Virus record (IMG/VR): IMGVR_UViG_3300006737_000214 | Span: 1-23,816 of that record | Source of the DNA: a virus | DNA length: 23,816 nt | Strand: one strand, 5' to 3' | Shown: positions 1 through 10,880 of the stretch, in pieces | How the letters are laid out: every line of letters starts with the position of its first letter | Position numbering within the stretch: position 1 is the first letter of the stretch | Notes under the pieces: generated by a model | Databases searched by the model: none | What the model saw: the letters and a program-made list of their open reading frames with translations, nothing else | What the model was told of the DNA's origin: nothing | Translations under genes and position numbers: made by a program

Positions 1-2
1 AG

Positions 3-3000
3 ACATATTTTGATCGTGATGGTAATCCAATCGTTAATGGATTAACAGGTGAGGTTGCCGAGTCTGTTACTGCATTTAATGGTGCTCGTGATGCAATGAC
101 AAAAGCAGTCAGCAACCAATTATATGCGAAAAATTTAGATGTTAGTCCAGGACCAGCAGTTGCTGGTACTCAAGGTGCACCAGATATTGACTATGGTTTA
201 TCTGGTAATCCACAGGCATGTTCTGATGTACAATCTAGCATCATTACATTAACAAATATTTTAACAAGTACTATCAGTGCTGCTAATCTTAATAACCTTG
301 CTTCTGTACAGGTTACAGGTACAGTACCTATCTTCAATTATAATTCAGCATTAGAAGAGTGGCAAGATGATAGTATTCTAGATCTTTCTAACCCAGACAA
401 CGTTCTTTATAAGTTCAACGCTTCTACTGGTGGTACTATCGTACCTAGAGGTTGTTCACTAATAGGTTATGACCTACGTAGAACAATTGTTAGACCACTA
501 TATGTTCCTGATTGTATAGATGGAGATCAACCTAGGTCTTCTGTCTTTAATTTAACTGGTGGTTGCTACTTATGGCAGTTTACTATTAAGGATGGTGATT
601 TATCTACAAATTCACCTCTTTATGATGCTGCTGATAATGTAGGTAAGGTTTATAATAAGAAAGGTGATTTCTCATCACTATCAGTTCCTGAATATTCTCA
701 CCATAAGCTCACTGTGATGACTTATGCTGGTAATGATGAACTAGATCTCTACTATACAAAGGTAGGAAAAGCATTTGCACAGTTCCAACCTACTATAGAT
801 GATGGAGAATTTGATGCTCTTGTACAAGAAACCAGAATTGTTGGTCCTCTATCTGATACTAGATCAATCGAGAGTATTAAAATTGAAGATAATGCTGGTG
901 GATCATCTTCTACATTATCTGTTACAACCAAGATTGACCATGGTTATTTCGTAGGACAGTACGTTGCTGTACTTAACACTGGACTATCTAATGAAATTAA
1001 TGGTACATGGAAAGTAACTACAATTGATTCAACTAACGATAAATTATTCACATATGAGATACCAACTAATGCTGCTGGTCTTGGATTAGTATCTGGTGCT
1101 ACTTACACTGCTGCAGCAGGTCAATTAGGATCTGGTGCTCTTATACAAGCAGAAATTGACTCTGTTGAATCTGCATCACCATACGTATTCAACTGTTCCA
1201 TCAGATCTACATGGGGTATTTGTGGTATGTGGGCAGATGGATCCATGGTAACTGGATTCAAGTCTATGGTTGTTGCCCAATACACTGGTGTATCTCTACA
1301 GAAAGACGATAGAGCATTCATCCGTTACGATAGATTTAATAACACATGGAATCAAGCATCATTATCTGATGCATTTGCTACTGTTCCATATCATACTAAA
1401 GGTGATGCATTCTGGAAGGATGACTGGAGAAACTTCCATATCAAATGTACTGATGATGCATTTATACAGGCAGTTTCAGTATTCGCTGTTGGATTCCACA
1501 ACCACTTCTTACTAGAGTCTGGTGGTGATATGAGTATCACCAACTCTAACAGTAACTTTGGTAATACTTCACTCCACTCCAAAGGATTTAAGGGATTTGC
1601 CTTTAATCAAGATAAAGGTGGATATATTGATGCTATTATTCCACCTAAAGTAGTTAATACTTCTGCTACTGCAACTGTTAAGCAACAGTACTATACATTA
1701 GATATCGAAAAGTCTAATGATCAGTCAAACCACACAAAACTATTCCTTTCTGGTGATAATAATCAAAGTCCTGCAGATAGACCTGCTGCTAATATTGGTG
1801 GATATAGAATAGGTGCCAAGTCAGGAGAGGAACTCTATGTTAAGTTACAATCAGTTGGTGCTGGTGGTAAGCAAACATATCATGCTGAACTATCACCAAG
1901 TGGATGGACATCATACACTGCTTCACTATCAACATTAAAACCTGCTGATTTCAATACTTCATTTGAAATTGGTGGTGATGCAACTGATGATTTCAACACT
2001 GCTCAAGATGCTGCAACTCTTATTGAAAGGAATAAGGATTGGATTGCATCTGAAACATATGGTTATATTACAGCAAAATATCCAGCACTTGTAACTAATC
2101 CTGCTATCACTATCACCAAGTGTGCAAGAGATATTGGATACTTTGTTGATGCTGTTATCAAGGATTTACGTGTTGGTGGTAACATCAATAGTATTAATGC
2201 TGGTGAATCATACATCCAAGGCAATACTGTTAACTATATTACCAATGAGTTATCAGAAACATTAGATGCTATGGATCACGCCAAACGATTGATGTTTGGT
2301 GCAATGCGTAACTTTACACTTCTAATTAAGAATTGTACCTTTACACAAAATAGTTCCAATGTAATTGTTGGTGATACTTCTGGACTAGTATCAGGAATGA
2401 CAGTTACTGAATATCTTCAGTCTGATTTTACTGAAGGATACGTTGATACAACTGCTACAAGTGCAGTTGTAAATAATATTCCTGGATCTAATCTTGTTAT
2501 TGATCAGGTTATTAATGCTACAACAATTAGTATAAAGGATAGAAGTACTGGTAGTCCATATACTGTTACATCTGCTGGTACATCAACTGCTTGGTTGTAC
2601 TTTAAGAATACAGCCACTTATGCTACTGAATCCCAGTATACAGATGAGACCATTACTATTGATACACAGTATCCAGAGTGTACAAATATTGCTAGTGCAA
2701 TACAAGGTTACTACGATACTTTTAATCTTATTTTATCAGGTAATGCATCATCAATAACAAGAGTAGAAGCAATCATCAATTCTTCTTCATTGTCTGGTCG
2801 TGCTACAATATTCACTATTGCTACTGGTGGTGGTCAATCTGACCCACATGGATGGACAACTGGTACACCTGTAAGACTTGTACCAAAAGCAAATTATGCT
2901 TTGGACAAGAGACTTGTAAGACTTCCAGTAGGATTTGCTACTAACCAAATCTATTATGTAATTGCTCCAGGTAGAGAAACATATCCAAAGACATGGCATG

Positions 3001-6000
3001 GAGCAGGAAAAGAATTTGATAGAACAAATTCTACAAAATTAATGCTTGCTGCATCTAAAGAGAATGCTGCTGCTGGTATATACATCTTCTCTCCAGAAAC
3101 AGATTACGTTGATACTGGTGTAGATGTAGAGATTCAACAGTATGTACTAGATGATAAGTATGATCTACATCGTTATATTTGTAACGTAAGTGGTACTAAT
3201 ATCGAAACAGATATTCCACACGTATTTGATATGCCATTGGATTCTGTATCTGTACAGAAAATATTCTTTAAGACTTCTGCTGATGCTAGTTCTCAACTAC
3301 CAACTATTGCTGGTGGTGGTGTAGTAGATTCTAATACTTATTACTATCCAAGATGGGTAACGAAGACCAAGTTTAGTGTTCATACATCAGAGTCAGATGC
3401 TAGAGCAGGTGTTAATGCAGTAGTATTTACTGCTAACAGTGGTAGTGACTTCCTAGCATATGGTGATAAAATAACCAGTCCTTTAAAATATGATGCAGAA
3501 GTATATCAACGTTGGTACTTAAATGTTAAACCAGATTCTGTTGGTGGTGCTGATCCAAATAATATTCTGACTAGATTCCATGCTGCTGACTTCCTAGATG
3601 GTACTGGTAATCTCTTTTCACCTGATACATGGTTTGAGAGACTAGAGGATGAGAGAACTCCTGATGATCGTATCTATCGTTTACGTTATGTTATTCCACA
3701 ATATTTACAGAACGTAAGAGAACCACTTAATGGTTATGTCATTAAGACAAGAACAGATGATAGAAGAAAATTAAGACCACAGAAATTCTATCTAGAACCA
3801 TTTAGTAATGGTGCTCCAGATGTTGCTGAATTTAGTAACCCAGCACGTCCTACTGAACAGTTAGGTTTATCTCTAACAGATCTTGATACTGCAGGTGTTA
3901 CTGATTTAGACAACGATAATCTATTCTATGATGCATATAATAATGGATTACAAATTGAATTTGATAGTAAAGTTAAGGTAACAATTCAAAGTGCAAAGAC
4001 AGTTCAAAATAACTTATCTGATGATAGATTAGAACTAACTGTATTTGATCATACTGTTGACAATGCATTACTCAAGAATGAGCAATTTGTAATTATTAAG
4101 ATTACACCACCTCAAGGTGCTGGCATACAAACAGATCTACTTAATAACACTGAAACTAACTTTGTAACATGGACTGGTAATAACACAGGTACTGGTTATG
4201 TTCATGGATATTATACAGATCCTATATCATCAGATGATTATGTCATACTTAAGAATACAACAGGAAAACTTGAATATGATGCGAGTCTTACTACAACATT
4301 TACACAATCTAATGGAACGTTCTGGTTACTAAATGGTAATCCAGATGCTGCTGGAACAACTGATGATAAGTCAAGATCTAGTCTTTCTAATTATCTTTAT
4401 AGAGTAGCAGGTGCTAATGTATATACAGTAACTCCTGGTGATAAGGTAACTACACCAACAGGTCATACTTATACGATTGCTGGACTATCAGACGTACCTG
4501 AAATCGAAGATACATTCTACATCTTTAATAGTGAAACAATTCAAGAAGTTATTCCTAACCAACAGGAAGGTATCTACTACTTAACATGTGTACGTGGTAA
4601 TATCTCACCATTCCCAACAGGTGCTGGTGTAGGTAATAATTTCCAGAACTATAAGTTCTCACAACCAATTTCTAATCTATATCCTTTAAACTTTAAGAAT
4701 GACCCCTTATGGTTCCAAGTTCAGGTAGATGGATCTAGAGATACAACTAAACTTGATCCACCAGCATCGATTGCTGCTGCTCACAACTACATCCACGGTT
4801 ATGTAACCCTAAACGATAGTAAGTTCAGTGAGACTAAAGAAGCAGTGGTTGATCTATTAGAGACTGATCCTTTAGCACCATATGAATATACTAATAGTAC
4901 ATCTGATTTAGCAAGTAATATTATTGATAATAGAATTCAAGCACAGTCTGGTAATGCCTCTATAGGTTCAGAGAACAGACAGATATCTATTGCTGGTGAC
5001 TCTGCATATCCATTAGAAGGTAGATTCTATGTTGAATTAAGAAGACCATCTATTGCTAGATCTGGTAACCATACGTTTGAATATCTTGGTTTTGGTCCAG
5101 GTAACTATTCAACTGGTTTCCCTGTACGTCAGGAAGTTGTTCTTTCAGACAAGCAAGACTTCTATGCTCAAGCAAAACGTGAAGATGGCGGTATAGTCTT
5201 CTACACAGGTCTAAACTCCAACGGAGACCTTTATATAGGTAACAAGAAGATCAACGCTATTACAGGCGAAGAAACCTTCCTTGAACAAGCATTACTTCTT
5301 GAGACAGAGGATGATGATGACAAGATTGGTGTATTAGTAACAACATTTGATACTGCTGTTACATTCAATGATAAGATTACTGTTGAAGGTGAGGCATTCT
5401 TCCAGAATCCTGTAACCATTACTGTTGATCCTTCTGTTGGTGATTCTTTACGTGTACAAAGTTTAATTGATGCTTCAACTGGCGATCCAACACTTTCACG
5501 TCAAAGTTTCATTAATAATAAGTCTGGTGATATTGTTCTAACCGAGAACCAAGTTAATGCTGCTGTATTTGCATTTAACCCAAGAGGTAATCTCTCTGAT
5601 CCAGGTCAGGTTTATACTATAAAGACACATTATACAGGTGGTAAACCATCAAATACTACACCTAATCAGACTGCATTAGTTGCTAGTGGTGGCAATTCAT
5701 TCTATGCTGAACAGACTATTACATATGGTTCTTCTAATACACCAGTAGATGGAGATATTCTTCTTAAAGGTAAGGAAGTAGGTAAGTCTGGTTCATGGGG
5801 ATGGATCTATGCAAACTACTATACAGAGATTACTGATTCTAATATCCTTAAGGTAACTGCTGATAATACTACAACAGTAGAGATTGAGTGGCAAGTTGGT
5901 AGTGATAATGCTGGACTTGGTGTTCAGGTAGGTAATTTATTACGTATTTCTAACTTTAGCAATACATTTATAAATGGTATCTGGACTATTACCGAGGCAG

Positions 6001-9000
6001 ATCAGGCAGGTGTTGATAATAATAAGTGTAAGATTGTAGTATACAACACAATTGGTGCTGAAGTATATGACTGGGACTCACAAGGTGCTGGTGCTAAACT
6101 AGAGGTATCTAATTCTAGTTGGAAGGAACTAGGTGTAATCGGTGCTGAAGTACTACGTACAGAGACACAGGTACCAGGCGATCTTCAGTTAGGTGTTAAC
6201 ACAATTGCTAGAATGGCAATTGAGGGTGCTTTAACTGGTCATGTAAATGAGGATACAGAACCTCGTGCTAACCTAGATGTTGTTGGTACAGCATTCATCT
6301 CTGGTAAGTCTCTTGTTACTTATGACGCTAATGGTGATGTTACAGCAAATAATTATCTATCTGAACCATCAAATAACAAAACATACTTCGATGTAACAAA
6401 TGCATTCTTGGTTGGTGGTGATAGTGCCACTCCAAATAATGCTGCTACATTACGTGTTTCTACTGCTAACGGTGGACGTGTTGGTATTAACACTACCATT
6501 GGTTTAGCAGCAGAGAATGAATTAGATAAAAACTTGGTTGTTGTTGGTGATGCAAGATTTACAGGAAATGTTCAAATAACTGAAGATTTAAGTGTTGATG
6601 GTGGAGACATTAACAGTACTGCTGGAACATTCAATTTCGTTAATACTGATACAGACTTCTTCATTGGTCTAAACAATGCAGAGTCTATCGTTCTTGGTAA
6701 TAATACCACACAGTCACAACAAATAAACGTTGGTAACAACGTTGCTGTTGGTCAAACCCATACATTTAGAATGGGTGCTTCTGCTGGTAATAGTATACTT
6801 GAGATACACAAAGGAACTAGTAGTTCTATCGTAGATATTGGTAGTGCTACTGATCAGGTAACAAGTAGTTGTACTATCACTCTTGGTGGTGCTGCTGCAA
6901 ATCCTGCTAGTTCAACACTGATTGGTACATATCAGACAAAGACTGCTGGTACATTAGAGATCGGTTCTTTTGCTGGTACATCCGAAACACGTATCTTTAC
7001 TCAAGCAGGTAAGGTTAATGTATTTGATGGTACTGATACTACTCATCTAACATTAGGTCTTAACTCTTCTAAAGTTGAGATTGCATCTCTTGGTGGTAGC
7101 ACTACCGTAAGGAATAGTCTTAACATTCTTGCAAGTACAACTGGTAATTCTGACATCAAATTGGTTGGTGGACAGAAAGCAGGTATTATTGAAATAGAAA
7201 GAGATAGGTTTGGTGCAGGAAGATCAACACATGTTGTAGGTTCTCTTGAAAATCCTAACGTAGACTTCCTTAAGTATAGTAATACAGGTAAGTTGATTGA
7301 TACACAGGGTGTTGGACCTTGGGGTGGAGATTCATATCTAGTTTCATCAGGTCAAATTGTTAATATCGATACTATTTCTCCATCACAGAGTTCTACATGG
7401 GTTGCTAATACTACATACTCATTCGTAGAAGTTACAGGTGGACAGGGTACAGGAGCATTATTCACAGTCATTGTTGACGCTAGTGGAAATGCTACTATTG
7501 AGGTAGTTGCTCCAGGATCTAATTACGTAGATAATGATGATCTTACAATATCTGCTGCTTCTTTAGGTAATCCAAGTGGTGATGATATTACATTTAAAGT
7601 TCAAGGTGTTAATGCATCTGGTTCTTTATATGTTTTACCAATAACACAACCTTCTGTTACTGACTTTAAGATTGGTGACTTACTACTAATTGAAAGAGGT
7701 CATGCAAGTTCTCCTAATGGTTTGAATCCAAATGGTACAACACTTACCAAGAATGAGAATCAGAATGAGATAGTTAGAGTTGAAGGATTAATTAACATTA
7801 CTAATGGTAATGATCCAGATGGTTATAGATTAGCAGTTAGTCGTGGACTTGATGGTACTACAAAGAGAACTGATCACCCAGATGATTGTGTCATTGCTAA
7901 ACTTGATAAGCAAGTTAACGCAACATACATTACAGGATTTGACCTTGATCTTGATGATGAGATAGATCCTATATCAAGTCTCCTGTTATCTAATACAGAT
8001 ATTGCTGGTACAACTCTGGTTTCTACTGGAAATGACATTCTAACTATCAACTGGGGTAACAGTAAGACTAATGCTGATTTGAGTATTGATTATGGTGAGT
8101 CTATCGCTATTAGTGGTAGTACAACATCAGAATTAAATGGTGAGTGGATTGTGCAGAGTGGTTTAACTCCTACTGGTACATCATGTACAGTTAAGATAGG
8201 AGGTAATCTTGCTGCTGGTACAGTACTTTGGGATAATGAACCAACAGAAGCAGAGATTAGAGTCAAGAGTGCTTCTAATCTTATTGATGATGATCAAAAT
8301 GTAAGGATAGGTGTTGCAGAATTTGGTGGAGTCTTAACGGAATTTGATTATCTCTTACTATCTGATACAGAGATAGTTAAGGTTGTAGATCTTATCAGTA
8401 CAGAGATTAAATCTCTAATTGTAACTGATGGTGGAGATCCAGAGAATAGAACCTTTGAAGTACAATCACTAACAGGAAATACCAAACTACAAGGTGACTT
8501 GGGTGTTGGTCAAGGATATAATAAATTAACTGTTAATGCTGTTACTGGTGATACCACTATCGCTGGTAAACTAACCATTGAGGATTCATTTACTCTTAAC
8601 GGTTCAGTAGTAGAGGAGACAGAGTGGTTTAGATTAACTAATGGTGGATCTAATACCATCACAAAGAGAACTACATTAGAAGTAGATACTGCAACTGGTG
8701 ATTTAACCATCAATGGTGGTGATATTGATATCTTTGGTGATGATGGCACTACACCAAGATTGAAATTTGTTAATTCTTCTGGTGACTTTACATCATATGG
8801 TTCATTCTCTGCTCTAGGTACAGGTACAAGTACATTTGGTGGTGACCTAGTTGTAACTAAAGATGCAACTATTAATGGTGGTGATTTAACAATTAATTCT
8901 GGAGGAAATAAAATCTTCAGTGTTGAGAATGACGGTGCTGTTAATATTGCTGGTATATCTAACTACTTCACCCAGACAGGTGGTAGGAAGTGGGAATACT

Positions 9001-9377
9001 CTGCTGACTTTGAAATTAATGCAGCAGTCAATACAAATTATGTGTTGGATGTTTCACAGAATACAGTTGTTAAACTACCACAGAATCCATTAATTGGTGA
9101 TATGATTCGTATCATAGATATAGGTGGACTCTTAACATACAACATGTCATTGGTTATTAGAGCAGCAACAAATGTTAAGGTACAAAACGCTAGTGATAAT
9201 ACAGGAACTGCAATGTTGTCAGGTAATACTGCTGACTTAAGTGCTTATCAAGGTGGTGAATTAGTTGTTCAAACTCCATTTGCTGGGTTTGCATTGTTAT
9301 ACGTAGGAAATAGTACACCTGATGGTGGTACTGCTGCTCCTACATCCAAAACTGGTTGGTATCTAATAGAAGTATAA
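3..9377 (+). CDS. Giant virion structural protein, probably a tail fibre or whisker-like fibre (5' partial)
   Basis: The reading frame is open from base 3, so the gene enters from the left. The first Met (base 96) lies inside a conserved-looking helical module and has no Shine-Dalgarno, so it is not the true start. At least 3,124 residues are visible. Numbering from that Met, a module at about 630-745 (AATLIERNKDWIASETYGYI ... ITKCARDIGYFVDAVI ... SETLDAMDHAKRLMFGAMRN) repeats the fragment at the left edge (ESVTAFNGARDAMTKAVSN). Such modules recur in large cyanophage structural proteins. The middle and C-terminal parts are Gly/Asn/Thr/Asp-rich beta repeats (TLEVDTATGDLTINGGDIDI), as expected for a trimeric beta-fibre. 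The end, from about residue 2990 (VVKLPQNPLIGDMIRIIDIG ... GWYLIEV), looks like a compact capping domain. No enzyme motif or membrane segment was seen. It is followed directly by collar-type tail proteins. The virion role is well supported; the exact organelle is inference. Confidence 0.85.
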   Translation, partial: TYFDRDGNPIVNGLTGEVAESVTAFNGARDAMTKAVSNQLYAKNLDVSPGPAVAGTQGAPDIDYGLSGNPQACSDVQSSIITLTNILTSTISAANLNNLASVQVTGTVPIFNYNSALEEWQDDSILDLSNPDNVLYKFNASTGGTIVPRGCSLIGYDLRRTIVRPLYVPDCIDGDQPRSSVFNLTGGCYLWQFTIKDGDLSTNSPLYDAADNVGKVYNKKGDFSSLSVPEYSHHKLTVMTYAGNDELDLYYTKVGKAFAQFQPTIDDGEFDALVQETRIVGPLSDTRSIESIKIEDNAGGSSSTLSVTTKIDHGYFVGQYVAVLNTGLSNEINGTWKVTTIDSTNDKLFTYEIPTNAAGLGLVSGATYTAAAGQLGSGALIQAEIDSVESASPYVFNCSIRSTWGICGMWADGSMVTGFKSMVVAQYTGVSLQKDDRAFIRYDRFNNTWNQASLSDAFATVPYHTKGDAFWKDDWRNFHIKCTDDAFIQAVSVFAVGFHNHFLLESGGDMSITNSNSNFGNTSLHSKGFKGFAFNQDKGGYIDAIIPPKVVNTSATATVKQQYYTLDIEKSNDQSNHTKLFLSGDNNQSPADRPAANIGGYRIGAKSGEELYVKLQSVGAGGKQTYHAELSPSGWTSYTASLSTLKPADFNTSFEIGGDATDDFNTAQDAATLIERNKDWIASETYGYITAKYPALVTNPAITITKCARDIGYFVDAVIKDLRVGGNINSINAGESYIQGNTVNYITNELSETLDAMDHAKRLMFGAMRNFTLLIKNCTFTQNSSNVIVGDTSGLVSGMTVTEYLQSDFTEGYVDTTATSAVVNNIPGSNLVIDQVINATTISIKDRSTGSPYTVTSAGTSTAWLYFKNTATYATESQYTDETITIDTQYPECTNIASAIQGYYDTFNLILSGNASSITRVEAIINSSSLSGRATIFTIATGGGQSDPHGWTTGTPVRLVPKANYALDKRLVRLPVGFATNQIYYVIAPGRETYPKTWHGAGKEFDRTNSTKLMLAASKENAAAGIYIFSPETDYVDTGVDVEIQQYVLDDKYDLHRYICNVSGTNIETDIPHVFDMPLDSVSVQKIFFKTSADASSQLPTIAGGGVVDSNTYYYPRWVTKTKFSVHTSESDARAGVNAVVFTANSGSDFLAYGDKITSPLKYDAEVYQRWYLNVKPDSVGGADPNNILTRFHAADFLDGTGNLFSPDTWFERLEDERTPDDRIYRLRYVIPQYLQNVREPLNGYVIKTRTDDRRKLRPQKFYLEPFSNGAPDVAEFSNPARPTEQLGLSLTDLDTAGVTDLDNDNLFYDAYNNGLQIEFDSKVKVTIQSAKTVQNNLSDDRLELTVFDHTVDNALLKNEQFVIIKITPPQGAGIQTDLLNNTETNFVTWTGNNTGTGYVHGYYTDPISSDDYVILKNTTGKLEYDASLTTTFTQSNGTFWLLNGNPDAAGTTDDKSRSSLSNYLYRVAGANVYTVTPGDKVTTPTGHTYTIAGLSDVPEIEDTFYIFNSETIQEVIPNQQEGIYYLTCVRGNISPFPTGAGVGNNFQNYKFSQPISNLYPLNFKNDPLWFQVQVDGSRDTTKLDPPASIAAAHNYIHGYVTLNDSKFSETKEAVVDLLETDPLAPYEYTNSTSDLASNIIDNRIQAQSGNASIGSENRQISIAGDSAYPLEGRFYVELRRPSIARSGNHTFEYLGFGPGNYSTGFPVRQEVVLSDKQDFYAQAKREDGGIVFYTGLNSNGDLYIGNKKINAITGEETFLEQALLLETEDDDDKIGVLVTTFDTAVTFNDKITVEGEAFFQNPVTITVDPSVGDSLRVQSLIDASTGDPTLSRQSFINNKSGDIVLTENQVNAAVFAFNPRGNLSDPGQVYTIKTHYTGGKPSNTTPNQTALVASGGNSFYAEQTITYGSSNTPVDGDILLKGKEVGKSGSWGWIYANYYTEITDSNILKVTADNTTTVEIEWQVGSDNAGLGVQVGNLLRISNFSNTFINGIWTITEADQAGVDNNKCKIVVYNTIGAEVYDWDSQGAGAKLEVSNSSWKELGVIGAEVLRTETQVPGDLQLGVNTIARMAIEGALTGHVNEDTEPRANLDVVGTAFISGKSLVTYDANGDVTANNYLSEPSNNKTYFDVTNAFLVGGDSATPNNAATLRVSTANGGRVGINTTIGLAAENELDKNLVVVGDARFTGNVQITEDLSVDGGDINSTAGTFNFVNTDTDFFIGLNNAESIVLGNNTTQSQQINVGNNVAVGQTHTFRMGASAGNSILEIHKGTSSSIVDIGSATDQVTSSCTITLGGAAANPASSTLIGTYQTKTAGTLEIGSFAGTSETRIFTQAGKVNVFDGTDTTHLTLGLNSSKVEIASLGGSTTVRNSLNILASTTGNSDIKLVGGQKAGIIEIERDRFGAGRSTHVVGSLENPNVDFLKYSNTGKLIDTQGVGPWGGDSYLVSSGQIVNIDTISPSQSSTWVANTTYSFVEVTGGQGTGALFTVIVDASGNATIEVVAPGSNYVDNDDLTISAASLGNPSGDDITFKVQGVNASGSLYVLPITQPSVTDFKIGDLLLIERGHASSPNGLNPNGTTLTKNENQNEIVRVEGLINITNGNDPDGYRLAVSRGLDGTTKRTDHPDDCVIAKLDKQVNATYITGFDLDLDDEIDPISSLLLSNTDIAGTTLVSTGNDILTINWGNSKTNADLSIDYGESIAISGSTTSELNGEWIVQSGLTPTGTSCTVKIGGNLAAGTVLWDNEPTEAEIRVKSASNLIDDDQNVRIGVAEFGGVLTEFDYLLLSDTEIVKVVDLISTEIKSLIVTDGGDPENRTFEVQSLTGNTKLQGDLGVGQGYNKLTVNAVTGDTTIAGKLTIEDSFTLNGSVVEETEWFRLTNGGSNTITKRTTLEVDTATGDLTINGGDIDIFGDDGTTPRLKFVNSSGDFTSYGSFSALGTGTSTFGGDLVVTKDATINGGDLTINSGGNKIFSVENDGAVNIAGISNYFTQTGGRKWEYSADFEINAAVNTNYVLDVSQNTVVKLPQNPLIGDMIRIIDIGGLLTYNMSLVIRAATNVKVQNASDNTGTAMLSGNTADLSAYQGGELVVQTPFAGFALLYVGNSTPDGGTAAPTSKTGWYLIEV

Positions 9378-10880
9378 ATGTTTTATCAAGAATCTAAAAC
9401 TGCTAAAGCAGCAGCTATTGGTACAATTATGCCATGGGGTGGAGGTATAACTTCCATCCCTAAAGGTTGGATTGTATGTGATGGACAGTTTGTAAATGCT
9501 GGGGATTATCCTTTATTAACTCAAACTATTGGTGACACATATAATACTGGTACTAGTTCTTTGACTGGTAGTTTTCCAGCATATTCAGGTACACTTAAGA
9601 TGCCAAATCTTAATGACAAAGCACTGATGGATGTAGAGGAGGCATATTTTACTGGTGGTGGTTCACCTACTGGTAGAGTTGCTGATGAGGATACTGATGC
9701 AAGAACATTATTATCATCAAAGATAGGTACACATGAGAGTCAATCTATTGTTACATCATTTACTGATGTTTTCACTGATATAGTATTCACTCTTCCTGCT
9801 ACTGATGCTACAGGATATGCTGGAAAGATTACAGGTAATACTAAAATAGATGGTGAAGGGTTCCATACAGTATACGTAGCACCAAGAAAACTTGGTAGAA
9901 AGCATATTAAGAGGCATACACATCCTGGATCACACGAGACCATATCAGATTTTAGTAGAACACAACCAGGTGAAGGTGTTATACCTTTTGGTGAAGTAGA
10001 ATATAGTATAAGAATGCAAGCTATTGACAACCGATCAGGTGATGATAAAGGTGATACATATTATTGGGGTTGGACTGATGATATTGTTGGTGCTGATAAT
10101 ACCTATGCGAGTAGATTTACTGCTCCTGCTATAAGTGTTGGTGAGACGCAAGCTGTGACAGCTTCTGGTGCTCCTGGTAATGCAGGTACGTACAACTGGT
10201 TCCCATCATCTGCACAACCAGGAGCATATACAAATGGACCATATGGTTCGCAAACTAATTTGTATCAATTATGGTGGCCTGATGCTAGTGTAACTGATGT
10301 TCCTGTTGGTATTGATAACGGTTCTTTTGGGTGTATTTTGGCAAAAGTTGAATCTACACCACCACCATATGAATTGACACCAGTGGGAGTTACTGATACT
10401 CCAATGTCAGATAGATTTCTTATAACAGATGAACATCCTAATGGACCTAGAATAGATTCAAATCAGACTGTAAAATTTGCTGATGGAGGTGGTTTCCTTA
10501 CGATTCCTAATGGTTATAGAAATTATTATATAGATGCTGATGCTGCTAATGTAAATACACTAGGAGCATTACCATATCAACCAGGTATAGACGTATTTCC
10601 TGATACTGATGCTTTAATCCGTGGTACTCTTATGGAGCATCCTGGATATAATTTCACAACAAATGTAGCAAATGATGTAATTCGGACACATACACATGAT
10701 GATTTTGATATTGAATTTGATAGTACAAGATTAAAACAAAGAAGTAGTCTTGTTGCTAACGTAAATATACCAACACAAACAGATTTTTTGGGTAATGCTG
10801 ATAATACAAATGCCCTACAAATAGATTTTAATGTATCACAACCACAAATGACCTGTGTTTACATCATCAGAGCATACTAA
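9378..10880 (+). CDS. Tail collar domain protein, short-tail-fibre (gp12)-like
   Basis: 500 residues. The start codon directly follows the stop of the giant gene, so the two are probably translated together. Residues 14-60 carry the phage tail collar signature: GTIMPWGG, then IPKGWIVCDGQ and YPLLTQTIGDTY, followed by LKMPNLNDKALM. This is the fold seen at the tip region of T4 gp12. Two His-X-His motifs are present, H180-T-H182 and H438-T-H440; in T4 gp12 and gp37, HxH pairs from three chains bind metal ions along the fibre axis. The C-terminus (MTCVYIIRAY) resembles those of the next collar protein and the collar gene at 14226 (VMVHYIIKF, KVKYIIKAF), which suggests a shared terminal strand. 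The likely role is a trimeric receptor-binding or baseplate fibre. The collar domain is clear; the specific receptor role is inference. Confidence 0.85.
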   Translation: MFYQESKTAKAAAIGTIMPWGGGITSIPKGWIVCDGQFVNAGDYPLLTQTIGDTYNTGTSSLTGSFPAYSGTLKMPNLNDKALMDVEEAYFTGGGSPTGRVADEDTDARTLLSSKIGTHESQSIVTSFTDVFTDIVFTLPATDATGYAGKITGNTKIDGEGFHTVYVAPRKLGRKHIKRHTHPGSHETISDFSRTQPGEGVIPFGEVEYSIRMQAIDNRSGDDKGDTYYWGWTDDIVGADNTYASRFTAPAISVGETQAVTASGAPGNAGTYNWFPSSAQPGAYTNGPYGSQTNLYQLWWPDASVTDVPVGIDNGSFGCILAKVESTPPPYELTPVGVTDTPMSDRFLITDEHPNGPRIDSNQTVKFADGGGFLTIPNGYRNYYIDADAANVNTLGALPYQPGIDVFPDTDALIRGTLMEHPGYNFTTNVANDVIRTHTHDDFDIEFDSTRLKQRSSLVANVNIPTQTDFLGNADNTNALQIDFNVSQPQMTCVYIIRAY

